DNA of 64,000 bases from NCBI RefSeq assembly GCF_014203735.1, contig NZ_JACHJQ010000010.1:248001-312000 (forward strand), given 5' to 3'. Numbering within the stretch: position 1 is the stretch's first letter; each line of letters opens with the position of its first letter. The notes beneath the pieces were generated by a model. That model made no database searches. It was given only the letters and a program-made list of their open reading frames with translations, and was not told where the DNA came from. Below are positions 28,740-40,700 of this stretch, in pieces. Made by a program: the position numbers and the translations under genes. The DNA comes from Actinophytocola algeriensis (lineage in GTDB: Bacteria > Actinomycetota > Actinomycetes > Mycobacteriales > Pseudonocardiaceae).

Positions 28740-31700
28740 CACGCGTCTCCCTCGTGGTCGGACGCGAGCAGGGCACGCGCCTCCTCGTCGGTGACACCGT
28801 CGATGAGCGCCTCCAGCTCGCGCCGCTCGTCGTCGGTCAGGCTCGCCAGCTGCATCTCCTCGAGCGCCTCCGCGACACCGCGCACGGTCGCGCGTTCGAA
28901 GACGGTCCGCAGCGGCAGCTCGACACCCGCCTGCGTGGACAACTCCGTCACCAGCCGGGTGGCGAGGAGCGAGTGGCCGCCCAGCTCGAAGAAGTTGTCC
29001 AGCGCACCGACGGTCGGCGCGCCGAGCAACGCGGCGAACACCGCCGCGACGAGCGACTCGGTCGGGCCCGCGAGCGGCTCGAACCGCCGTCGCACCCGCT
29101 CGACCACCACGTCGTCGCCCTGCAGCGCGGCCCGGTCGATCTTGCCGTTCCTGGTGCGCGGCAACCGGTCCAGGAACACGTAACCGGTCGGGATCATGTA
29201 CTTCGGCAGCCGGGCCGTGAGCGCGTCGGCGACCGTCGCCGCGTCGCGTTCGGTGCCCGCCAGGCACGCGACCAGGCTCTCGTCGTCGGCACCTCGCACG
29301 ACGACGGCGTCGGTGACCCCGTCGACCTCCCGCAGCGCCGTCTCCACCTCCGCGGCCTCGATGCGGAACCCGCGGATCTTGAGCTGGTCGTCGAAACGGC
29401 CGAGGAACTCCAGCCGCCCGTCGCGGGACAGCCGGGCGCGGTCACCGGTCAGGTAGAGCCGCGCGCCGGGCACCTGGCTGAACGGGTCCGGCACGAACCG
29501 CGCGGCGGTCGCCCTCGGGTCCCCGAGGTAGCCGCGGCCGACGACGAGACCGCCGATCGCGAGCTCGCCCGGCACGCCGAACGGCTGGCGCGCACCGTCC
29601 GCGTCGACGACGTGACTGGTCACGCCCGCGACCGGGTGCCCGATGGTGAGCGCGCGGTCGGTCCTCGGCGGCTCGGTGAGCAGCGCGAGGTGCGTGTCGT
29701 CCGAACACTCCGCCGGCCCGTAGGCGTTGACCACCGGGATGCCGGGGAAGCGGCGCAACCACCGCGCGCACAGGTCCGGCGGCAGCTCCTCACCGGTCGC
29801 GATCAGGTACCGCAGGTGCGCCACGGCCCGGTCGTCGGTCCAGTCGCCCGCCCGGTCCAGCAGCGCCCGGATCATCCCGGGCACCAGCTGCAGCACGGAG
29901 ACCCGCCGGTCACGGACGAGCGCGAGGAGCGCGTCCGGGTCGCGGCTGGTGTCGTCGCCGCTGACGACCGTGGCCGCGCCGCGGGTCACGCCGACGAGCA
30001 TCTGCCAGATCGAGATGTCGAACGACTGCCCCGCGGTCTGCGCGATGACATCCCGCTCGGACAGCGCCAGGTCGTGCCCCATCAGTTCGAGGTGGTTGCA
30101 CAGACCGGCCTGTTCGACCACGACGCCCTTCGGCTCGCCCGTCGTACCCGACGTGAAGATCACGTAGGCGCGTTCGCGGTCGTGGCCCCGACGGGCGCCC
30201 AGCACCCGCGCGGGGTCGGCCACCACGTCGTCGAGCACGAGCCGGGGCCGGTCCGGCCCGGCGAGCGTGCCGAGGCGGTCCGCCTGCTCGGCGTCGGTGA
30301 CCACCACGGCGTCGCCGAGCAACGCGAGGACGGACGCGATCCGCTGGTCGGGGAAGTCCGGGGTGACCGGGACGTAGGTCGCCCCCACCTCGCCGCAGGC
30401 GATCGCGGCCGCGATGTGCGCCGCCGAACGCCGGGCGCACACGAGCACCGCGGGCTCGGCGCCGGTGACCGCACCGGCGAGTCCGCCGGCGACTCCGGCG
30501 GCGAGGTCGCGCAGCTCCCGGTAGGTCCAGACGGTGTCCCCGTCCACCACCGCGGTCGCGTCCGGCGTGCGGTGCGCCCAGTCCTCGAGCGCCGCGGCGG
30601 GCGAGCGCCCCAGCTCCGGCGCCGGCCCGGCCGACAGGGCTTCCTGCGCACGCACCTCGGCGTCCGGGCGCAGCTCGAGTCCGGCGATGGTGGTCGCCGG
30701 ACCCGCGACGATGCCGCGCAGCAGGGTCTCGAAGTGGTCGAGGAGCTGCTCCCCCGTCTCCTGGTCGAACAGGTCGGCGTTGAGCTCCAGCGTCGCGTGC
30801 AGGCCGTCCCGCTCCTCGGCGAGGTCGAAGCTGAGGTCGAACTTGGCGGTGTCCTCCTCCGTGTGCAGCCGTTCGAGCTTCAGGTCGCCGAGTTCGATCT
30901 CCGTGTAGGGCGCGTTGTGCAGCACGAACATGACCTGGAACAGCGGGCTGCGGCTCAGGTCCCTGCTCGGCTGCAGCGCGTCGACGACCCGGTCGAACGG
31001 GACGTCCTGGTTCGCGTAGGCCTCCAGGGTGGTCGACCGGACCCGTTCGAGCAGCTCGGTGAACGTGTCGTCGCCCGCGATCCGGTTGCGGAACACGATC
31101 GTGTTGACGAAGAACCCGACCACGTCCTCGACCTCGACCGACCGCGTCGACACCGGGGTGGCCACGGCGATGTCCCGCGTGCCGCCGTAGCGGTGCAGCT
31201 GGGTGTTGAACGCGGCGAGCAGCGTCATGAACAGCGTCGCGTTGTGCTCGCGACCGACGCGCCGGACCTCGTCCACCAGCTCGCTCGACAGCACCCGGCG
31301 GACCGTCAGGCCCCGGTTGCTCATCGTGGCGGGCCGCGGGCGCTGACCGGGGAACTCCAGCAGCGGCGCGGGATCGCGCAACCGGTCGCACCAGAAGTCG
31401 AGCTGGCCGGCGAAGTCGCCGCCCTCGACCCGGTCGCGCTGCCAGCTCGACCAGTCGGCGTACTGCACCTCCACCGGCGGCAGCGGCGATGCCGTGCCGT
31501 CGCGATCAGCCTGGTACAGCAGGGCGAAGTCGCGGACGAGCACCTGGAGGCCCCAGCCGTCCGCGACGACGTGGTGCACCGTCAGGACGAACACGTGGTC
31601 GTCCTCGCCGATGCGGATCAGCGTCGCCTTCTCCAGCGGCGACACCCCGAGGTCGAACCGGTGCGCGGACGCGGCGGCCACACAGGCCTGCCAGCGCTCC

Positions 31701-34700
31701 TCGGCGGTCGCGGCGTTGTCCCCGTGGTCCGCGCTCAGGTCGACGAAGTCCAGCGGCATCGTCACGTCGGCCGCGGCCTCGACGATCTGGCACACCGCAC
31801 CGTCCCGCATCACGAGCCGGGTGCGCAGTACCTCGTGGCGTTCGACGAGCTTCGCCAACGTGTCCGACAGGGCCCGCCGGTCGAGCGGGCCGCGCAGCCG
31901 GACGACCGTGGAGCTGTTGTAGGCACCCGTGTCACCCTCGAGCCGGTCGAGCACCCACAGCCGTTCCTGACCGTAGGACGACCGGAGCGCGCCATCGCGC
32001 GGCAGCACGGCGATCGGTTCGGTCCGCGACGCGCCGCCCGCCATGCCGTCGATGTGCTCGGCCAGCTGGCGGACCGTCTGCTTCTCGAACAGCGTCCGCA
32101 GCGCGATCTCGCGGCCGAACACGCGCCGGATGCGGGACACGACCTGCGTGGCCATCAGCGAGTGCCCGCCCAGGTTGAAGAAGTTGTCGTCGGGCAGCAC
32201 CCTCGGCGCACCGAGGACGTCCTGCCACACACCCGCGACCAGTTCCTCGGTGGGGGACACCGGTGTCTGCGGCCCGTCCTCCTGCGCGCCGCCCACGACC
32301 GACGGCGCGGGCAGCGCGGCCCGGTCGACCTTCCGGTTCGGGGTCAGCGGGATCGACTCGAGCGGCACGACGAACGCGGGCACCATGTACTCGGGCAGGC
32401 GGGTGCGGACGTACGCCTTCACCTCCGTGCCGACGACCTTCGTGCCCGCTTCGGCGACCACGTAGGCCACGAGCCCGGTCTCACCGCCCGCGTCCTCGCG
32501 GGCGACGACGATCGCGTCCCGCACCCCGGCCGCGGCCCGCACCGCGTGCGCGACCTCGTCCGTCTCCACCCGGTAGCCCCGGATCTTGACCTGGTTGTCG
32601 GCCCGCCCGACGGGCAGGACCGACCCGTCGGGTGCGTAGCGGCCGAGGTCGCCGGTGCGGTAGGCCCGGTCGGCCTCGGCGCCTTCGGAGTCGTTGCCGC
32701 CCAACGGGTTGCGGACGAACCGCGCGGCGCTGAGCGCCTCGTCGCCCGCGTAGCCGAGCGCGAGGTGCGGCGACCGGATGACGAGCTCGCCGACCTCCCC
32801 GATGCCCGCCAGCTCACCCGCGTCGTTGACGACGAGCAGCTGGACGTCCTTCATGCCGTGGCCGAGCGGGTAGGTGACACCCGGGTCCTCGGCCGCGGTG
32901 CCGTCGGCGGTGGGCACGACGTGGTAGCCGACCGCGCGCTGCGACTCGGTCGAGCCGTAGAGGTTGACGCAGGTCGCGGAACCCGCCATGCGGGTCACCG
33001 CACGCACGTCCCGGCTCGTCAGCGTGTCCCCGAGGAAGAACACGCGTTCCAGCCACGGCAGCGTGCCCGGTGCCACGGTCAGCTGGTCGAACAACCGCGC
33101 CATCGGAGGCGTGAGGTGGCTGACCGAGATCTGCTGGGTGCGGAACCACTGGGCGAGCCTGCCCGGGGTCTCCACGTCGAACCGCAGGGGCACGCAGATG
33201 CACGCGCCCGTCACCAGCGGGGTGAAGACCTCGCGGTGCAGCGGGTCGTGGCTGATCCCGGAGATCATGCTGTAGCGGTCGGTGTCGCGCAGGCCGAACC
33301 GCTCGACCATCCACGGCACGAAGTGGGTGAGCGAACCGTGCCCGCCGCGGATCCCCTTGGGCTTGCCGGTCGAGCCCGACGTGAACGCGACGTACGCGCA
33401 GTCGGTGGGACCGACCGGAACGGCGCTCGCCTGTTCCGCGCCCTGCGGCACGAGGTGCCGGACGTCGGCGAGCTTGGTCGGCAGCTCGAAACGGCAGCGC
33501 GGATCGTGGCGCCGCAACGCGTCCTCCACGGCGAGCGGGACCGTGCCGGCACCTTCCAGCTGCAGGAAGGCGACCGGACGTGCGACGTCGAGGCAGTCGG
33601 CGATGCGGTCGGCCGGATAGCTCGGATCGAGGATCGCGAACGCGGCACCGGTCCGCATGACCGCGAGGACCGCCCAGACGAGCGAGGCGCAGCGGTCGCC
33701 GTAGACGGCCACCACGTCGCCCTTCTCCACCCCGTGCCGGGTCAGGACGCTCGCCAGCGCCGCGGTCGCCCAGGACAGCTCGCCGTAGGTGAGGTCCTGG
33801 CCGGGCTCGGTGATCGCGATGCGCCGCGGCTCGCGCTCGGCCCAGGACTCGAACCGCTCCACGACCGAGCCGTGCCAGGCCGCGTCGAGCGGCTCGGCCG
33901 GGTCAGGGAGCACCGCACGCGCGCGGGGGGTGTCCAGGCGCAGCGCACCGATCGCGCGCCCGCTGTCGCCGACCGCCTGCTCCAGTACGCGGACCCACTG
34001 CGCGAGCAGCTCGTCCATCGACTCCTCGTCGAACCGGTCGGCGGCGTACACGAGGTCGAGGCCGAGCCCGGACTCCTCGGTGCGGACGTAGAAGGAGAGG
34101 TCGAACTTGGTGCCGATCTCGGGCACCGAGAACTCCTCCACCGACAGCCCCGGCAGCGCGACCTCGTGCGGCGGGATGTTGAGCATGTTCAGGTAGACCT
34201 GGAACAGCGGGGTGGTGGTGAGGTCGCGCTCCGGTGCGAGCCTGCCGACGAGCGTCTCGAACGGCACGTCCTGGTGCTCGTAGGCGTCCAGGGTGGCGGT
34301 GCGGACCCGGTCGAGCACGGCGGCGAACGACGGGTCACCGGTCAGGTCGGCGCGCAGCACCACCGAGTTGATGAAGAACCCGATGAGGTCGGACACCTCG
34401 CGCCGCCCGCGGCCCGCGATGGGCGCGCCGATCGCGAAGTCGTCCTGGCCCGCGAGCCTGCCGAGGGTGACCTGCAGTGCGGCGGCCAGCACCATGAACA
34501 CGGTCGCGCCGGAGTCCGAGGCGAGCCGTTCGATGTCCGACCGCAGCCGGTCCCCCACGACCGTCCCGACCCGGTCCGCGAGTCCGGACGGCTGCCCGGC
34601 CACGTGCCGCGTCATCGGCAGGGTGAGCGTGGGCAGGTTCTCCAGCTGCTTGCACCAGTGGGCGATCGAGTCGTCCAGGTCGCCGTTGTCGAGCCGGTGG

Positions 34701-37700
34701 CGCTGCCACCGCGCGAACTGGTCGTAGGTCACCTCGAGCTCGGGCAGGCCGGTCTCCGGTGCCTGTCCGGTCTCCTGTGCGTAGAAGTGGGCGAGGTCGC
34801 GCTTGAGGACCTCCATCGACCAGCCGTCGCCGACGATGTGGTGGAGCGTCAGCACCAGCACGGCGTCGTCGCGGTCGAGCTCCAGCAGCCGCAGGCGCAG
34901 CAGCGGGCCCTCGGTCAGGTCCATCGGGGTGTTCGCCTCGCCGGCCACCACCCCGACCGCCTCCGCGCGGCGCTCCTCGGCGGTCGCGCCGGTCAGCGCG
35001 GTGCGGGTCACCGGCACCTCGACGTGGTCGCGCACCCGCTGCGTCAGCACACCGTCGTCGTCGGCCAGGACGGTGCGCAGTGTCGTGTGCCGGTCGACGA
35101 GCGCGGCGACGGCCCGGTTCAGCGCGGCCTCGTCCAGCTCGCCGGTGAGCCGGAGCGCGCCCGCGAGGTGGTAGCGCCCGGTCGCGGCATGCGCGTCCGC
35201 GCCGCGGTCGAGCTCCTCCAGGATCCACAGCCGTTCCTGCATGACCGACGGCGGACCGGCCGCGGCACGCGTGTGCGCGGCGATGTCGTTCGCCGTGTCC
35301 CGGACCGCCGCGGCGTCGCAGCGGGCGGCGTAGTCGCGCAGGACGGGCACCTCGAACAGGGTGCGCAGCGGCACGTCCCGGCCCAGCTCCTCGCTCACCC
35401 TCGCGGTGGCCGAGGTCGCGAGCAGGGAATGACCGCCCAGCGCGAAGAAGTCGTCGCCGTTCCCGATCTCGTCGAGTGCCAGCAACTCGGCCCACACGCG
35501 GCCGACGACCCGTTCGGTGCCGGTCTCCAGCGCGGTGGCCGTCGCGTCGGCGAAGTCGCCCCGGCGCGGCCGTTCGAGCCCGCGCACGTCGAGCTTGCCG
35601 CCGGGCAGCCGCGGCAGCTCCGGCCGCACGACGAACGCGGCGGGCACCATGTGCGCGGGCAGCACCGCGGCGCAGGCCTCGGCCAGCACCCGGGGGGACA
35701 GCGCCGCGTCGGCGCTCTCGACGTGGGCGACCAGCGCGGCGTCGAGCCGGGTGACGACCGCGGCGGAGACGTCGTCGCGGGCCAGCAGCACGGCCTCGAT
35801 CTCCCCCGGCTCGATCCGGAAACCACGCACCTTGAGCTGGCTGTCGGCGCGGCCGAGGTAGTCGATGGCGCCGTCGGCGCGCACCCGCACCAGGTCCCCC
35901 GTCCGGTACATCCGGGCGCCCGGGACGGCGGAGAACGGGTCCGGCAGGAAGCGTTCCGCGGTGAGCGCGGGCCTGCGGTGGTAGCCCAGCGCCAGGCCGG
36001 TGCCGCCGACGTACAGCTCGCCGACCGCGCCGGGCACCGCCGGGTGCAGGTCCTCGTCGAGCACGTACGCGGTCCCGCCCGGCAGCACGGCGCCGAGCGA
36101 GGGCGTCCGGCCCGGTTCGCAGTCCGCGGCGGTGATCGCGACGGTGCACTCCGTCGGCCCGTACGCGTTGACGAACCGCCTGCCCGGCTGCCACCGGTCG
36201 ACCTGTTCGGCACGGCACGCCTCGCCGCCCGACACCAGGGTCCGCAGGTTCGGCAGGTCGCGGGCGGGCAGCGTCGCGAGCACGGAGGGCGGCAGCAGGC
36301 AGACGGTGATCTCCCGCTCGGCGAGGGTGTCCGCGAGCTCCGCGCCGACCAGCGCGTGGTCGCGGCCGACGACGCACAGCGTGCCGCCCGCGGCGAGCGT
36401 CGGGAAGATCTCCCAGACCGAGGCGTCGAAGCTCAGGCTCGCGAACTGGAGCATGCGCGAGGAGGAGCCGATCCCGAAGCACTCGGCCTGCGCGCCCGCG
36501 AGGTTCGCGAGCGCCCGGTGGGACAGCACCACGCCCTTCGGCCTGCCGGTCGAGCCCGACGTGTACATCAGGTACGCGGGGGTGTCCGGGTGCAGCGCGG
36601 GCAGCCGGTCGTGCAGCGGGGGCCTGCGCAGCGCCTCGGCGACGAGGTCGCCGGTCACCAGCAGGCGGGCCCCGGAGTCGGCGAGCATGAAGGCACGCCG
36701 CTCGTCCGGGTAGGCCGGGTCGACCGGCAGGTACGCCGCACCGCAGCGCTGCACGGCGAGGATGGCGACGACCGCGTCGACCGACGGCTCGATCGACACC
36801 GCGACGACGTCCCCGCCGTCCACGTCGTACTGCCGCTCCAGGACCCGCGCGACGTGCTCGACCTGCCTGCGCAGCTCCCCGTAGGTCACCACGCGGTCGT
36901 CGCTCTCGATCGCGACGGCGTCGGGTGTCGCGGTCGCGACCCGCTCGAAGCGGGTGGCGAACACCTCGGTCTTGTCCGCCGCCGCGTCGTTCGTCACCGC
37001 CGTGACCGGCCAGCGGGCGATGGTCGCCGCCGCACCCGGCGTGGTGATCCGCTGGTCCGGCCGCCGCGACATGGCGACGGCGGTCTCCCGGAAGAGGCCC
37101 GCGATGCGCCGCGCCGTGTCCGGGGTGAACAGGTCGGTGTTGTACTCGAGCCACCCGGTCAGCGCGCCGCCGTCGTCGGTGACCTCGAAGGTCAGGTCCG
37201 TCTTGGCGGTGCCGGTGTACAGCGGCGCCGTCTCGGCGCGCAGCCCGGACATCGCGGGCGACGGCAGCGCGCCGGTGTGCACGTCCAGCAGCACCTGGAA
37301 CACCGGGCTCCTGCTGGGGTCGCGGTCGTGGCCCACCGCCTCGACGACCGCCGAGAACGGCACCCACTTCCACGCCATCGCCTCGACGGCCGTGGCCCGC
37401 GTGCGGTCCAGCAGCGTCCTGGCGGTGTCACCGGCAGGCACGTCGAAGCACATCGGCACCGTGTTGACGAAGAAGCCGACGACGTCGTCGTACCTGCCGT
37501 CCTCCGGGCGGTTGGCGTCGGGCACGCCCACGACGACACGGCGCTGCCCCGACAACCGCGACAGCGCGGACGCCGTGCACGCGGCGAGCACCATGAACAC
37601 CGTCGCGTGCTGCTCGCGGGCCAGGTCGCGCAGCAGCGCGGAGTCCTCGGCGCTCAGCACGAGCGGGACCCGGTCGCCGCGGAACGTCTGGAGCGCGGGC

Positions 37701-40700
37701 CGCGGCCGGTCGACGGGCAGGTCGATGGCCGGTGGCGCACCGTCGAGGTGCCGCGTCCAGAACTCCAGGCCCTCGCGGCCGGCCGCCGACTCCAGCCGGG
37801 CGTGCTCCTCGTGCGCCCATGCCAGGTAGTCGTGTGCGGGCGCGGGTGGCTCGCCGCCCGCGTACAGCGCGGCCAGGTCGTCGGCGAGGACCTGCATCGA
37901 CCGGCCGTCGGACACGATGTGGTGGAACGCCAGCAGCAACGCGTGCTCGGTCTCGGCGAACCGGACGAGTGTCGCGCGCATGAGCGGCGGCTCGTCGACC
38001 GCGAACGCCCGCGTGGCGTACTCGCCCGCCAGGCGCGTCAGCTCCGACTCGCGCTGTCCGGGTGCCACCGCGGTCCGGTCCAGCTCGTCGAACGGCGCGG
38101 CGAGTCCACTGTGGACCTCGGGGACGGGGAGTCCGTTCTTCTCGCGGAAACCGGTCCGGACGGCGGGGTGCCGCTCGACGACCAGGTCCAGGGCACGCCG
38201 TAACCGGTCGCGGTCGAGTGCGCCGTACAGCCGCAGGACACCCGGCACGACGTACGCGCTCGACCCGGGCGCGAGCTTGTCGAGGAACCACAGCCGCTGC
38301 TGCCCCGGCGACACGCGCGGCTCGAACACCGCGGCGGCGGACTCCGCCACCGCGGGATCGGTGGCCTCGGCGAGCAACTCGTCGATGCGGCTCGCCTGGG
38401 CCCGCACCGTCACCGACTCGAAGAACATCCGCAGCGGCGGCTGGACCCCGAACTCCCTGCGGACGCGGGTGTTGAGCGCGGCCGCGCGCAGCGAATGCCC
38501 GCCCAGCGCGAAGAAGTCGTCGTCCGGCCCGACGCCGTCGACCCCGAGCACGTCGCACCAGACGGCCGCGAGCGCGCGCTCGGTGCCGGTCATCTCGGCG
38601 GCCGGGCGGACGACGGCACGTGCCTCGGCGCGCAGCGCGGCCGAGTCGACCTTGCCGTTGGCGGTGAGCGGGATGTGCGCCAGGACGAGGAGCCGGGTGG
38701 GCACCATGTAGCTCGGCAGCCGGGTCTGGAGCCAGTCGCGGAGGGTCTCGGCGTCGAGGTCGCCGGTGACGGCCGCGATCAGCTCCGCCGCACCGGGACC
38801 GCCCGACGCGACGACGGCCGCCTCGACGACGTCCGGGTGGCGGCGCAGCACCACCTCGATCTCGCCGAGCTCGATCCGGTAGCCGCGCACCTTGACCTGC
38901 TGGTCCGCGCGGCCGACGTAGCGCAGCTCACCGTCGGCGGAGCGGCGCACCAGGTCGCCGGTGGCGTAGAGCCGCGCGCCCGGCGTGGAGGCGAACGGGT
39001 CCGGGACGAAGCGCTCCGCGGTCTTGCGGGGCGCGGACGCGTAGCCCCGGCCCACCCCGACACCGCCGATGTAGGCCTCGCCGACGACCCCGTCCGGCAC
39101 CGGCCGCAGCGCGGCGTCGAGGACGTGGATCACGGCGTCGATCATGTCCGCGCCGATGGAGATGTCGCGGGCCCGCGCCACCTGCCCCGACTCCGGCCCG
39201 AGCAGCGCGACCGTCGAGCAGACCGTCGTTTCCGTGGTGCCCCAGCGGTTGTACAGCGTGACGTGCTCGCGTGCGGCCGAGAACCACCGCGCGAGCTTGT
39301 CGGGGTGTGCCGCCTCGCCGCCGATCAGCACCGTGCGCAGCGTCGGCGGCACCGTGACCTCGCCGTCGAGCGCGGACACGAGCACGTGGAAGAACGCGGT
39401 CGGGATGTCGATCATGGTGAGCCGCCGTTCCGCGCACCACGACCAGAACCGCTCCGGTGACGCGACCACCGACTCGTCCCGCAGCACGAGCGTCGCGCCC
39501 CGGATCCATGCCGAGAAGATCTCCTCGAGGCACGGGTCGAAGGTCAGCGGCGCGAACTGCAGCACCCGGTCACCCGGCCGGACGTCGAACGCGTCCAGGA
39601 AGGACATCAGGTAGCTCAGCAGCGACCGGTGCTGGATCTGCACGCCCTTCGGCCGCCCGGTCGACCCCGACGTGAAGATCACGTAGGCCAGGTTGTCGTC
39701 GCCGATGAGGAGGTCCGGGCGCTCGCCGGAGCCCGGCCGGTCCTCGTCGACCCGGATCGCGGTGCCGAGTTTCTCCGCCAGCTCGGCGGTCCCGGCGTGG
39801 CAGAGGATCCGCGCGCACCGCGCGTCGCCGACCATGTCCGCGAGCCGGGCCGGGGGCAGCGCCGGGTCCAGCGGCACGAACGCGGCGCCGGACTTCATCA
39901 CGGCGAGCATCGCGATGACGAGCTCGGGCGACCGGCGCAGGCACAGCCCGACGGTGTCCTCCGGCCGCAGCCCCAGTCCCCGCAGCTCGTTGGCGAGGCG
40001 GTTGGCGGCCTGTTCCACCTCCGCGTAGGTCATTTCGAGGCCGGCCGCCTCGAGCGCGACCGCGTCGGGCGTGAGCGCGGCCGTCGACTCGAACAGCTCG
40101 TGGACCGAGGTCACCCCGGGCCGTTCCCTGGCGGGGACGTCGGCGCGGGCGAGCGACTCCGTGGTGCCCGCGAGGCGGAGGGCACTGGCCGGCGCGTCGC
40201 GCAGCCGGCCGAGCTGTCCCAGCAGGTCGAGGTACTGCGCCGCCAGCTCGCCGGCGAAGCCCTGCTCGAACCGGTCGGCGCGGACCAGCAGGTGCGCGAG
40301 CAGCCCGTGCTCGACGGGGATGGCGTGCAGGGTGATGTCGAACTGGGTCGCGAGCTCACCGACGGCGAACGGCTCCAGCGTGAGGTCGCGCAGTGTCGCC
40401 GAGGCGGCGCCGGCGCCGAACACCACGGACGTCACGTCGCTCGCGATGGCGCCCTGCGGCCGTTCGAACACGACGGCGGCGTTGACCGCGGCCGCCGCGT
40501 TGCCCCGCGCACGCAGCAGCTCCACGAGCTTGCCGTACGGGAAGTGCTGGTGGGTCAACGACTTCCGCAACTGCGCGCCGGTGCCGCGGACGAGGTCGCC
40601 GACCGTGGTGGCACCGCCGAGGTCGGCGCGGACGGGGACGGTGTTCGCGAAGTAGCCCGCGGTGTTGCGGAACCGGGCCTGTGGCCTGCCCGTCGTCGTG

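Noticed and set aside
28706-38203. Plus-strand open frame of 3165 codons
   Set aside because: It lies entirely opposite the FAAL-NRPS modules with all core motifs in the minus frame. The composition is low complexity, with no recognisable domain.
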